A stretch of DNA of 64,000 nt from Natrinema halophilum. GTDB lineage: Archaea; Halobacteriota; Halobacteria; Halobacteriales; Natrialbaceae. A program made the translations under genes and the position numbers. Shown here one piece after another: positions 45,901 through 54,511 of the stretch; the stretch's first letter is position 1, and each line of letters opens with the position of its first letter. The notes under the pieces were generated by a model. The model was given only the letters and a program-made list of their open reading frames with translations. It had not been told where the DNA came from and did no database searches. The stretch is taken from the NCBI RefSeq assembly GCF_013402815.2, contig NZ_CP058601.1, forward strand, positions 682,001 to 746,000, in the 5' to 3' direction.

Positions 45901-47206
45901 AACACCACTCCTCACGGAGGTTTGGCTTCCTACACCGTTCGTGTCTTGTTCTTGCGATTGTCTCGTGGCCGTGTCACTACGGCTCCCGTCCTGTGGCGTC
46001 GAAGGAAATCGAAGATTTCCTGACCATTGGAAGACTTGGTCTTCCAAGAAGTCATCGCCTGCCTGTTTCCACGGCAGGCTCTCTCCCCACTGGTCTACGC
46101 GACGTGCGATATTCGCACTCGCGTTGATATCCGCCTGAAACGTCGATACATGGCACTCAGGGTTTCTTGCACTTGAACTCGGCTTGCCGAGGTCTATACC
46201 CGATGTGCTTGCACGAATGGCACGTCTGTGAGGTGTACTGCGGATGAACGTATTGAACCGGAATCCCGGCGTCCTTCGCTTTGTCTTCGATACGGCCCTG
46301 CAACCGAGCGAAGGCCCACGAGTGCAGGCGTCGGTTCATGTACTTCCCGTAGTCCAGAGATTCACGGATATACGCCAAGTCCTCCATCACGATGACAGGA
46401 TTCTCGAACTGTTTGGCATACTCTACAGACTCACGAGACGCCTTCTCGATGATGTCTGTGAGTCGGTACTGGTAGTATGAGAAGCGTTCTTCAACGCGCC
46501 ACTCCAAAGCGTCTCGCTCTTGGAGGCGCTTGAGCGTTGTGTACATCTCCTTGCGGAGTTGCTTGGCATTCTTCCCGTTGATTAACAGTGGTTTCGTGGG
46601 AGTGTCGTGCTGGAGGGCACAGCCCGTGACCAGCATCGACTCACCAATATCGAACCCAACCCGAGTTGGTTCCTCGGGTAGCTCGGTCGTGTCTTCAACC
46701 TCGTATTCGACGGTAACGTGGAGTATCCACGTGTTCCGGTGTTTCTGCAAGCGAAGCTCGCCCACTTTGGTACTCGATTCGTCATCGAGCAGGTCGTCCC
46801 ACAATCTCTCTTGGTCTGGATTCAGTCGGAGTGGAATCCAGAAGTTGGTTCCGCGCCTGGGCTGGGGGACGTTCCAGCAGATTTCGTATTCACGCGAGGA
46901 GTCACGGTCGAACTTCCCGGCTCGATTCACGAATCGAAGTGGGTGTTCGTTGTCTAACTCTTTGGCGTTGTACGTGTTGTGGAGTTTCGGGACGTAGGAT
47001 TTGAGGGCGTCCTTGGCTTGGTACGGCAGGTTGTACGGTGTCACCACGTCGTTCGTGGCGCTCATCGTCGTACAATTTTGCTCGAAGGCATCGTGGAGTG
47101 CGTCTCGGTATTCGGACAGCGTTTGCTGGAGGCGTTGCTCTTTGCACCGTGTTGGGGGTGCGAGCGTGGTTTCCAGTGTTTTATTCGCTGTCTTCGTTGT
47201 TGACAT
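45802..47206 (-). pseudogene. TnpB RNA-guided nuclease, one frameshift in the zinc ribbon
   Basis: The first frame runs 349 codons (MSTTKTANKTLETTLAPPTR) to a stop at 46157. RuvC-I Asp186 in TRVGFDIGES, RuvC-II Glu275 in VIVMEDLAYI and zinc ligands Cys329, Cys332 and Cys346 (TCHSC, FKCKKP) are there. Beyond the stop, the neighbouring frame continues PECHVSTFQADINASANIARRV with the fourth Cys and RuvC-III Asp, ending at 45802 after a Ser/Thr-rich tail. The switch is at AAG AAA CCC TGA (46157-46168): one extra A, or a +1 shift at CCC-TGA, links the frames as KKPECH. Fused length is about 467 aa. It may be a pseudogene or a recoded gene. Confidence 0.85.
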
Positions 47207-47342
47207 CGTAGCCTTCGGATTTGAGTGCTGTCCGGAGGAGTTCGGGGTACGCGCGGGAGTGGCGTATTCCGTGGTCGCGGGCGTATTCTTTGACGGCTTC
47301 GTGGAGTGGCCCGCCTCGCTCCATATCGAAGTCGGCTCTCAT
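47181..47342 (-). CDS. Small conserved-looking ORF preceding tnpB
   Basis: 53 aa: MRADFDMERGGPLHEAVKEY, ARDHGIRHSRAYPELLRTAL, KSEGYDVNNEDSE. Start ATG 47342, stop 47181. The last 26 bases overlap the tnpB start in another frame, so the two are translationally linked. Residues about 11-42 look like two helices with a turn, possibly a ribbon-helix-helix-like DNA-binding fold that could autoregulate the element. I recall similar short proteins before tnpB genes in other haloarchaeal elements, but the function is unproven. It is too short for routine gene lists. Confidence 0.6.
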   Translation of the reverse strand: MRADFDMERGGPLHEAVKEYARDHGIRHSRAYPELLRTALKSEGYDVNNEDSE

Positions 47343-47437
47343 CCACCTAAGCGTAAGTTATTACGTAAGTTAAAGCTAACGGTTAGCATTCGGGCCGTGT
47401 ATCAGGACGTGGTTAGTGTGAGAATTGTCGGATTCCC

Positions 47438-47457
47438 TCCCGCCGTAAACGGCGGGA
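47438..47457. repeat. Probable left-end palindrome of the TnpB element
   Basis: Perfect 9-bp stem TCCCGCCGT / ACGGCGGGA flanked on both sides by CCCTCC/TTCCCTCC. It lies about 95 bases before the small ORF, the same relative place as the left-end hairpin of the 2.8-kb relic. It could instead be a solo right end of another element. Confidence 0.5.
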
Positions 47458-47465
47458 TTCCCTCC

Positions 47466-48015
47466 TTGTAGGAAGATGGGTATGGACGGGGAACGCTCGG
47501 TATCGAAAATCGACACCGCGTTAGTGACACCATTCGAATCGCCATCGGGGGAGCGACCGAGTACGCCACGAAAGATGTGGACAATTCGCCCTGTGACCAC
47601 CATCCGGAACGAACCGACGGTCCAGTTCGCGGTCGATGCCGGTGAATCGCGACCGTATCCGGAATCCCTCACGCACCCCGTCGCGTCCGCTGCCGAAGTG
47701 CAGGTCGACGACCGGGAGCCAAAACGGTGGTCGTTGACTCCACGGACGATTGGCGACGTCACGGAGCGGGGAACAGACAGCTGGGTCGAATCACCCCGCT
47801 GACGAGGCCGACTACCTGAGTACGGTACTCGAGCGGGCGGGTACAGTAACCGAATGGTCGCGATAACCCGGCGTCCGGACACCACGACGGATCGAGTCTG
47901 CAGTATCGGTATCCACACGGGGACACTCGTTCTGGTGAGCACCGTATTGTTCGCCAATGAGCGACGCAGACGCTATCGCTGCCGACCGTTCGCCGTCCGC
48001 CAATACGGACTGCGA
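47466..48015. other. Gene-free stretch after the TnpB element
   Basis: About 550 bases. Open frames exist on both strands (47476-47802 plus, 47376-47957 minus), but neither shows a recognisable protein, a good start or a consistent composition. It may be debris from the transposon insertion. Confidence 0.45.
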
Positions 48016-48252
48016 TCAGTCCCGATCGGTTTCACTCCAGTCGCAGTCCTGGCACTTCCGGCCGGTGACGAGTTCGGTGACTGACGGCATGTACGTCACT
48101 GTGAGAACGTTGCCGCCACATTCCGGACACGACTCATCGGCTTCCGCGATAGTATCGACTTCCATCACCGAGTCACCTTCGACCAGCTCGGCGAGTTTTT
48201 TGGCCGTAACCATTCGCCCCTGAACGACGCGATTCTCGCTCACACGCGACAT
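48016..48252 (-). CDS. Small zinc-ribbon protein, DUF5795-like
   Basis: 78 aa. SENRVVQGRMVTAKKLAELV at the N-terminus, ECGGNVLTVTYMPSVTELVT in the middle, and two CxxC knuckles, CPEC (about residues 42-45) and CQDC (about 67-70), ending CDWSETDRD. I recognise the pattern as the haloarchaeal DUF5795 family, whose role is unknown. A GTG three codons after the ATG is an equally possible start. Confidence 0.72.
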   Translation of the reverse strand: MSRVSENRVVQGRMVTAKKLAELVEGDSVMEVDTIAEADESCPECGGNVLTVTYMPSVTELVTGRKCQDCDWSETDRD

Positions 48253-48579
48253 AACGGGTACTACATCCTAAGCGTTTCCTGAATCAGTCGTCCGTGTGAT
48301 TGACCGATTCGGTCCACGTCACATGAACCGCTCCGAACTGTCGTGCTCGAGTCATCCCTCTACGCAATCGGGTACTGGACGAAAACGTGGCCGGTGGTGG
48401 GTTCACCACCCCTATCCCTCGGCCGTCAGAGGCACGGTATGCGGTTACCGTTTCACCACCTACCGCATCAAGATTCGTGCCTCGAAAGGACATTAGTGTA
48501 TCCCGCACAAATTGTGCATACCCTGCACACGGTGTAATACGGATGTGTTCACTGTCGGCTGCGTCTACTACGGCGTCAA
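48253..48579. other. Gene-free stretch before the FilR1-type regulator
   Basis: About 330 bases. The minus open frame 48284-48640 overlaps the end of the regulator and has no recognisable sequence, so I do not call it. No RNA structure is evident. Confidence 0.45.
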
Positions 48580-49374
48580 TTAGTCGTCGGTGACGGGCGC
48601 CGATCGGCTTGCTAGCGTTTCGAACCGATCGACCGCCCATTCTCTGACCACCGGATCGCTCGACTCGAGGAGCGCTGTTGGCAGGCCACTATCGTCGTGA
48701 ACACCGATCTGAACGGAGTCGTCTATAATTCCCAGAAAGAACGGAATCTGCGTATCCACGACGGAGACCGAAACGGTGTCGTAGTCTGCGATCGTCTCGA
48801 ACTCGTCCGCTACCAGCGACTCCGATTGCAACGTTTCTGCGACCGATTCGGTGACGACCAGTTCGAACGTCGCCCCCGCATCGATGGGCGCTTGCGATAC
48901 TTCGAGCGGTTTGGCGCCCGTCGCTGGCAACGCTAACCTGGCGTGTTCCATCTCAGCCAGGCTCGCCGCATGGTGGTCGACCGGACCGTACGGGTTCGCA
49001 GTCGTGGCTTCGACGACCGTTGCGTCGGCCAGACGCTCGAGATCGAACTCGAGTTCGTTCGACGGGATTCGCTCGATCACCGGCCGGAGGCCGATGGCCG
49101 TATCGACCTGTTCTAATGCGTTTTGCACTCCCGCTGCGGTGAGGGCCCCAGCCGTCGTGATCTCGTAATAGCGATCACGCTCACGTATCAGACCGCGATC
49201 GACCAGTCCCTGCAGGTTTCGTAGCAGGGTCGTTCGCACGACGTCGACCTCGTCTTTCAATGATTCTCGTGAAACGGGACTCGTCTCGTACAGCGTCTCG
49301 AGAACGCGAATCCGACACGGCGACCGCGCGACGAACTCGAGCAACTCGATCGCATCCCCCTTCCGATCGCTCAT
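48580..49374 (-). CDS. Winged-HTH regulator with FilR1-type C-terminal domain
   Basis: 264 aa from ATG 49374 (MSDRKGDAIELLEFVARSPC). The frame is open to 49440, but family sequence begins here. N-terminal wHTH (residues about 8-75: RIRVLETLYETSPVSRESLK, VDVVRTTLLRNLQGLVDRGL). The C-terminal part (residues about 100-255), with GLRPVIERIPSNELEFDLER and DTQIPFFLGIIDDSVQIGVH, resembles the FilR1 middle domain (PF08350), known from methanogen methanogenesis/filament regulators and abundant in haloarchaea. The ligand is unknown. It probably controls local or remote genes. Confidence 0.82.
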   Translation of the reverse strand: MSDRKGDAIELLEFVARSPCRIRVLETLYETSPVSRESLKDEVDVVRTTLLRNLQGLVDRGLIRERDRYYEITTAGALTAAGVQNALEQVDTAIGLRPVIERIPSNELEFDLERLADATVVEATTANPYGPVDHHAASLAEMEHARLALPATGAKPLEVSQAPIDAGATFELVVTESVAETLQSESLVADEFETIADYDTVSVSVVDTQIPFFLGIIDDSVQIGVHDDSGLPTALLESSDPVVREWAVDRFETLASRSAPVTDD

Positions 49375-49572
49375 CACAACTGATAATTCTGACCGAATGT
49401 ACTTTATCTCACTGGCTATTGACGGTTCGCGATGTTCCACAGTATGGCCAGTCGGAAGCAGGGATCACAGCCAGTAGATTTCAGTGTCTCCAGACGATTC
49501 ATGGTCAGATAGTCGGGACGGCATGTGTCTGCGCGCACAACCGTATAGACTGTTGCTCCCAAACGACCGGAT

Positions 49573-49902
49573 ATGGAGACGCGCTGGGCGACCGTCGACG
49601 GCGTCACCCTTGAGCTACCGGCCGACTGTACCGTCTGCGAACTTCGGGATGCACTGTACAAACCCGATGATTCGGTACTGATTGCGGTAACGGGGGATCT
49701 CGTCTCCGTCGTCCACGACGAAGATGAACCGCTCTCCGAACTGGTCGCCGGCTGTGCACAGACGTACTATTTCAGGCGGCCGAACGAACCGGAACGAAAC
49801 GACGTTCTCGCTGCGCCGGAACTAGAGGCGGCACTAAACGGTCCGGACGACGGGCGGTCGACCGCTGAGACTACCTTCCAGCGCCCCGGGATCGACCACT
49901 AA
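49573..49902 (+). CDS. Small haloarchaeal protein, possible beta-grasp fold
   Basis: 109 aa: METRWATVDGVTLELPADCT, VCELRDALYKPDDSVLIAVT, GDLVSVVHDEDEPLSELVAG. The first 70 residues follow the order strand-turn-strand, helix, strand, strand of ubiquitin/ThiS-like beta-grasp proteins (compare DEDEPLSELVAG), but there is no C-terminal GG tail. The remainder is an acidic extension. A TATA-like CCGTATAGAC (49541) precedes the ATG at about leaderless distance. The function is unknown. Confidence 0.6.
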   Translation: METRWATVDGVTLELPADCTVCELRDALYKPDDSVLIAVTGDLVSVVHDEDEPLSELVAGCAQTYYFRRPNEPERNDVLAAPELEAALNGPDDGRSTAETTFQRPGIDH

Positions 49903-50114
49903 CTGGACCGGAACGAGAAGGGTCTGATTTCCGTTGCAGTGACACCAACGCGAAAGCCCAGGACTCTATCACAATTTCGGACGGTCTGATCCGACCTCAT
50001 AGAGACAGGAGAGCCGACTCGGCCGTCTCGAGATCGATACAAAAGCATCTCTTCGTGGTCGACTCGTTTCGAACCGGAACCGAGCAGCGTCGGGACGGTC
50101 GGTTTTCGTTCCGT

Positions 50115-50369
50115 TCAGTCTATGGTCACGACCGGCTGGTCGCTATCGGGAAATTCGATAGCAATTCGATGATCAGCGTACGTAAACTCGACGTGTCCCG
50201 TCCGGAGTCCGCCCGACTCGGTGTTCGAAAAGATCGCGGTGAGCGCGTCGGGATCAACTGCTTCGAACAATGGCGGCAATTCCGTCGGATCGGCCCCCTT
50301 GAGTGCTGCTACCCCGGTGACGATTCGCTCGTACACGTCGTTGGCGTCGGCTGCGAGGGACTGTTCCAT
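50115..50369 (-). CDS. HalOD1 (haloarchaeal output domain 1) protein
   Basis: 84 aa consisting of little more than one HalOD1 domain: VYERIVTGVAALKGADPTEL, PPLFEAVDPDALTAIFSNTE and VEFTYADHRIAIEFPD. HalOD1 occurs as the output part of haloarchaeal signalling proteins or alone, and its activity is unknown. Start MEQSLAADANDVYERI at 50369. A second stand-alone HalOD1 gene is at 63530. Confidence 0.85.
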   Translation of the reverse strand: MEQSLAADANDVYERIVTGVAALKGADPTELPPLFEAVDPDALTAIFSNTESGGLRTGHVEFTYADHRIAIEFPDSDQPVVTID

Positions 50370-50762
50370 TAGCAGGTAACGCTACACAGTTCCATTAATA
50401 GTTTACGGAATATGCGGGGCTGATAAAAATTACCATTGGAACTTTTTTGTGCTTATCTCTGTCCGATACGCGATTGTCGAATTTCACTCCGTATTTGGCT
50501 ACCAGTATTGATGGTTCGATTATTTCAGCCGATCTGTACGGACTAAAACTGCCGCCCGTGTCTAACCGAGATCGTAAGTAGTGGCCTCCAACGGTCACTA
50601 CTTCATCAGGGATCAGCACCAACTGATATACTGCATGTCGGAACCACTCGGCGTCTGCGCCCTTGCCGAAGGGTTCGTTTCATCATCGGCAACTACCTCT
50701 TACTCGCTGGCCGCCTCGGTATCGTTGCTCTATTCGCGGCCTCTGTCGTCGGTATCGTTGCT
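50370..50762. other. AT-rich gene-free stretch
   Basis: About 390 bases without a credible gene. It contains an inverted repeat AAGTAGTG-12-CACTACTT (50576-50603) and, at its right end, a 33-bp duplication (50716-50781). The AT-rich part at 50395-50450 probably carries the HalOD1 promoter (minus strand). Confidence 0.5.
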
Positions 50763-50781
50763 CTATTCGCGGCCTCCGTCG
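50716..50781. repeat. 33-bp tandem duplication at the end of the beta-propeller gene
   Basis: Copies 50716-50748 and 50749-50781 differ by one base. The second copy contains the TAG stop (50763-50765) and last codons of the gene, so the first copy duplicates the gene's 3' end downstream of the stop. Confidence 0.95.
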
Positions 50782-51839
50782 TCGGTAGGGAAATACCCGC
50801 TCACACCAACGTCGATTCTCGCGAGGCTCGGGGCTGCTTCCGATTCATCCCGAAGAAACGTCCCGTACGCGAAGTTTGCGATGTACAGCGACGTCGACGT
50901 CGGTTCAGTAGTCCCGAAGTGTACGTCAGCGGGGAAATCTAGCGGCGCGCCGCTCACGACCGTCTCGATCTGCTGGTCGTCCCTGAGGCGGACGACTTCG
51001 TTTCGTGCGTTCACGGCGAGGTACGGCGTCCCCTCCTCGTCGATCGTCATGCCGTCTGCGCCGACCAGCCTTTCATCCTGGACGATCTGTTCGACTCGTC
51101 CCGCGCTCCCATCGTCGGCGATCGGGACTCGCATGACTGATCCCGCGTTGAGGTTGTCCACGTATACGTCGCCATCTGGATGGATCGCCAGTCCATCTGC
51201 CCCGACTGGCGTCTGCGCCCCCATATTCGGCTCGAGCAGGGGATCCGAGACCCACGGCTCGGCTTCACCGTCGATCGACACCCGCCAGATCGCGCCAGCG
51301 AGGTGATCGGAAACGAGGAGCGCATCAGACGTCGACGGATCGGGTATAATTCCGTTGGGCATCGACTCTCCGGCCGGCAGGGAGACGACCCGCTGGGGTT
51401 CACCGCTTTCGTCGATCTCGACGCGCCAGATCCCGTGCGTTTCGGGCTGGCCCGATGCGTTTACTGCGTACAGGACACCATCGAGAATCGTTATCCCCAG
51501 AAGAAGACCCTGCTCTCCGGTGTCTATCGTTGCAACCGACGACTGACTCCCGTCGGACTTAACCGCCTGGATCTCGCCCGACGGTCCCATGCTCAGATAG
51601 ACCGTTCCCTCGTCGTCGATAGCGAGGTTTTCGGGCAATGATGGCGGATCGAAGTCGGCCACAACAACGAGGTTCGTCGCCGTTTCCCCGTTCTGTGAAC
51701 CTAAACCGCCAGTCGGGATTCCCGCCAACGCTCCCGCTGTGGCAACAGCACTCAGAAACGAGCGTCGGTGTGGGCGTTTGCGAGTGGCGGCGGTAGAATC
51801 GGGACTGGTAATCGTCTCAGTCGGATCACTAGTTGTCAT
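50763..51839 (-). CDS. Tat-exported SMP-30/gluconolactonase-like beta-propeller protein
   Basis: 358 aa. Twin-arginine signal (HRRSFLSAVATAGALAGIPT, residues 24-43). The mature part has NHL/SMP-30-like repeats: LPENLAIDDEGTVYLS, GILDGVLYAVN-type turns, NGIIPDPSTSDALLVSD, GADGLAIHPDGDVYVDNLNA and GADGMTIDEEGTPYLAVNAR. Conserved Asn/Asp positions could hold a metal, as in SMP-30 lactonases. Export suggests an extracellular sugar-lactone or related hydrolase, or simply a binding propeller. The substrate is unknown. Confidence 0.82.
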   Translation of the reverse strand: MTTSDPTETITSPDSTAATRKRPHRRSFLSAVATAGALAGIPTGGLGSQNGETATNLVVVADFDPPSLPENLAIDDEGTVYLSMGPSGEIQAVKSDGSQSSVATIDTGEQGLLLGITILDGVLYAVNASGQPETHGIWRVEIDESGEPQRVVSLPAGESMPNGIIPDPSTSDALLVSDHLAGAIWRVSIDGEAEPWVSDPLLEPNMGAQTPVGADGLAIHPDGDVYVDNLNAGSVMRVPIADDGSAGRVEQIVQDERLVGADGMTIDEEGTPYLAVNARNEVVRLRDDQQIETVVSGAPLDFPADVHFGTTEPTSTSLYIANFAYGTFLRDESEAAPSLARIDVGVSGYFPTDDGGRE

Positions 51840-52063
51840 GGGTCCGGCGACGGACGGCGCTATCCGAAATCGGGTAAATGACCGTCATCGTTTCCCGAAA
51901 AACCGAGCAGTTACCGTCAGTTGAGTACGAAACGACGTCTTGTCATTCCTTCACAAAACATTACTTGGCTATCCTTCAGAAGCCATTCTCGACGGGAATA
52001 GTAGACGGAGATCGAAGGGGCAACGACTGCCGCTTTATTACGTTGGCCGCAGTACTCACCACA

Positions 52064-53422
52064 ATGGACGTCCGGACGTTTCCAGTTCTGACCGACGAGG
52101 ACCACCCCCTCGTGGCGCGTCTCTCGGTCGGAGTCGGCGAGAACACGGCCCGAGTTCTGGCGTATCTGCTGTGCCGGCGAGCGGACCCCGACCTCGCTGA
52201 TCCGGCGACGCGAACTGCCATCCATATCGGCGCTGGCGTGAGCAAGAACGCAGCAGCCGATGCGCTCGACGATCTGGTCGCAGCGGATCTGATCGACGAA
52301 ACGACGGCGGAAACGGCAGCGCCCGGTCGGCCGCCAAAGGCATGGTATGCAGCCGAGTCCGAATCGAAGACGATTCGGCGGACGTACGTACGCCACGCCA
52401 ACAGATTGATCGAACAGGGCCGCCACACTGTAACGGCTCTCGAGTCGGTGTCGTCTGAATCAGGAGACCCTTGTGAGGCAGATTCAGGCGCGGCGCCGAA
52501 CCCCGTCGACGAATGGGGCGACGCCAACGGTTCCGATTCGACCGCTACTGGCGTCCGCTCGGCACCCGAGCGTGCGTCTATCGCCCTCAACTGGCAGTCG
52601 AACCCCCTCCACCTCCCACTATTTGCCGCAGGAGATGGCTCCGCGAGCGACGTTTCGTTCACGTTCGACGAATACGACGGCTCCCGAGAAGCGGCGAGCG
52701 CCGTCGCATCAGCGTCGTGCGACGTCGGCGTCGCCGGTGCAGCGACGATCTTGCGAGAACGTACTCGGGGCCAGCCTATCGTCCCGATCGCGGTCTATTT
52801 CCAGCGCTCGATGGTCGTTCTGTATACGACACAAGCAGCCTTTGGCGGCCCGTTCGAACGAACCGACCAACTCGAGGGACGTCGAATCGGGATCTCTTCA
52901 GGGACGGAAACGGGACTGCTCGGGCGTCTCTTCCTCGAGCAGGCTGGCGTTCGGGACGCGGTCGAACTCGTTGACATCGACGGTGAAGAACAGGCAGCGC
53001 TCCGGTCCGGATCGGTAGACGCCGTGACGGGAATGGTACCCGATCCGGATCGACTCGAGACCGCGGAACGAACCGTCGATGCCGTCACTGTGTCGGATGC
53101 ATACCCCGCATACGGGCCGGCGCTGATCGCGACCGAACGCACGTTACGTCACCGGAAACCCCTTCTCGAGTCCGTCCTCGTCGCAGCGATGGCAGGCTGG
53201 GCGGACGCGGTTTACGCGACGGAAACGGCGGCGAAAGCCTTCGCGAGCGAAATAGATCAGCCGTCGGAGCATATCGCTCGGACCTTCGACCGCGCGACCG
53301 ACCGATTCGGATCCAATGACGCGGTTCGGCGCTCCGGATGGGGGTGGCATTCGCCGGATGAGTGGCGCAATCTCAAGGACGCCCTCGCGCAGGGAGGAAT
53401 CCTCAAAACCGGAGGAACGTAA
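52064..53422 (+). CDS. HTH regulator fused to an NMT1/THI5-like substrate-binding domain
   Basis: 452 aa from ATG 52064 (MDVRTFPVLTDEDHPLVARL). The upstream frame to 51878 has no family sequence. Residues about 22-125 form a winged helix-turn-helix (VLAYLLCRRADPDLADPATR, SKNAAADALDDLVAADLIDE, GRPPKAWYA wing). A Ser/Asp-rich linker (about 126-168) follows. Residues about 170-395 look like an SsuA/THI5/NMT1 periplasmic-binding-protein fold (IALNWQSNPLHLPLFAAGDG, SCDVGVAGAATILRERTRGQ, GRRIGISSGTETGLLGRLFL, GSVDAVTGMVPDPDRL). No signal peptide: the binding domain stays in the cytoplasm. The design suggests a one-component regulator sensing a pyrimidine/thiamine-precursor-like or sulfonate-like ligand. 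The target genes are not evident. Confidence 0.78.
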   Translation: MDVRTFPVLTDEDHPLVARLSVGVGENTARVLAYLLCRRADPDLADPATRTAIHIGAGVSKNAAADALDDLVAADLIDETTAETAAPGRPPKAWYAAESESKTIRRTYVRHANRLIEQGRHTVTALESVSSESGDPCEADSGAAPNPVDEWGDANGSDSTATGVRSAPERASIALNWQSNPLHLPLFAAGDGSASDVSFTFDEYDGSREAASAVASASCDVGVAGAATILRERTRGQPIVPIAVYFQRSMVVLYTTQAAFGGPFERTDQLEGRRIGISSGTETGLLGRLFLEQAGVRDAVELVDIDGEEQAALRSGSVDAVTGMVPDPDRLETAERTVDAVTVSDAYPAYGPALIATERTLRHRKPLLESVLVAAMAGWADAVYATETAAKAFASEIDQPSEHIARTFDRATDRFGSNDAVRRSGWGWHSPDEWRNLKDALAQGGILKTGGT

Positions 53423-53497
53423 TGGTCGAGAGAACCAAATGCTCGGAACGAACCGATTCAGACCGGCGTCAGCCGTATCACCGGTCCCCGCCATTGA

Positions 53498-53800
53498 TCA
53501 CCTGACGGTCAGGTCGTCACCGCCGTCCGGTTCCGTAAACTCGAGTTCGATCTCGAGTTCCCGTTCCCGTTGCTCCGAAAACTCGATCTCTACTTCGACG
53601 GGGTCGCTATAGTCGAACGGAAGTTCCCACTCCGACGTGGAGACCGTAAACGACGACCCCGCCTCGAGTTGGTCGGCGAGGTCGTGCAAGAACGTCGCCG
53701 TCTCCTCGCTGGAGAGGTATACTTCCTGTTCGAAAAATCCACTCGTGATCGTTCGTCGGTCGCTCGTCCGGTCGTCTGGAAGATCGACGCGGTCGTCCAT
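53498..53800 (-). CDS. Small acidic protein, amphi-Trp-domain-like
   Basis: 100 aa from ATG 53800 (MDDRVDLPDDRTSDRRTITS). The strongest block is SGFFEQEVYLSSEETATFLH, then DLADQLEAGSSFTVSTSEWE and VEVEIEFSEQRERELEIELE. The alternating strand pattern with a helix at the N-terminus resembles the amphi-Trp domain family of haloarchaea, function unknown. The start is chosen because TTTTATG at 53827-53833 can serve as a TATA box 27 bases upstream. ATGs at 53827 and 53809 are alternatives. Confidence 0.6.
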   Translation of the reverse strand: MDDRVDLPDDRTSDRRTITSGFFEQEVYLSSEETATFLHDLADQLEAGSSFTVSTSEWELPFDYSDPVEVEIEFSEQRERELEIELEFTEPDGGDDLTVR

Positions 53801-53969
53801 GTGCAACATTGTCACGAGGACGCGCATAAAACTGCGTTCAAGACGTCCGATACGTTCACAGCGATCGTCTGTGACGCACGATTCGTTCCTGACATTCGTG
53901 CACCGGATCTGACTCGAGTACCGTGAAAATCGACGAAACGCTTCTTGAGACGGACCACGAACGAATCGC

Positions 53970-54269
53970 ATGACCCTCATCGACGTTCTGGGGAACGGGA
54001 CGCGACTGGCCATTCTCAGGGAACTTTCGCGGGAGCCGATGTACGTCTCTGAACTCGCGGATACGATCGGAATGGACGGTAAAACTGCCGTTCACCACCT
54101 CTCGACGCTCGAGGACGCCGACCTGATATCTTACTACCACCAGGGGAACAGAAAATACTACCAACTCGACCGACGTATCGAGTTGCGAATTGCACCGCCT
54201 CCCGAGCGGACGTTCGTTCTTCAGGCAGATACACCTGATCGGGCAGATACTCCCGATACTGAAGACTGA
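53970..54269 (+). CDS. ArsR-type winged-HTH regulator
   Basis: 99 aa. DVLGNGTRLAILRELSREPM, YVSELADTIGMDGKTAVHHL and STLEDADLISYYHQGNRKYY make a complete ArsR/SmtB-like wHTH (residues about 5-70). It is followed by a 30-residue acidic tail. No metal-binding cysteines are visible, so sensing is not obviously metal-based. It is divergent from the 53498 gene with about 170 bases between starts, and they may share regulation. Confidence 0.82.
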   Translation: MTLIDVLGNGTRLAILRELSREPMYVSELADTIGMDGKTAVHHLSTLEDADLISYYHQGNRKYYQLDRRIELRIAPPPERTFVLQADTPDRADTPDTED

Positions 54270-54511
54270 GAAACGCGGTCGAGAGAGAAAACGCAGCTCG
54301 CCTTCGGGAGAAGCCGGGTCCATATAGCGTTTTTCACCGGATTCCGCGTAGAATCTCTCTACAGAATCCGCTTGTGATCCGTCACCGGATTCGGTCGGGG
54401 GTTTTCGGTGGCGTTCGTGTTGGGTTTCAAAACGATGCGTGTAGAGATTTCCAATGAAAATCCCTCCCCGACCTGATAGCTATATGTCAGTGGTTATCAT
54501 ACGACCGCTAC

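Larger units (their letters stand above)
45749..47465 (-). mobile_element. IS200/IS605-type (IS1341-like) TnpB element
   Basis: Non-autonomous element with a tnpB-type gene, a small ORF before it, a right-end double hairpin ending in GGATGTCA (45749-45800 on the minus strand) and a probable left-end palindrome (47438-47457). No TnpA. About 1.7 kb. The right-end motif is shared with the relic at 2820-3966, so the two are from one family. TnpB carries a single frameshift and is otherwise full length. Confidence 0.82.

Noticed and set aside
45749-47465. Cas12-like CRISPR effector
   Set aside because: The protein is TnpB-sized with transposon ends and no array. It is the transposon-encoded ancestor type, not Cas12.
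47376-47957. 193-aa minus-strand gene
   Set aside because: It spans the element end and the flank. It has no recognisable protein, and an equally long frame exists on the plus strand.
48284-48640. 118-aa minus-strand gene
   Set aside because: It overlaps the 3' end of the FilR1-type regulator, has no known similarity by eye and an unbalanced composition.
51878-52063. 62-residue N-terminal extension of the HTH-NMT1 protein
   Set aside because: No conserved sequence and no signal peptide. The ATG at 52064 starts at the wHTH.
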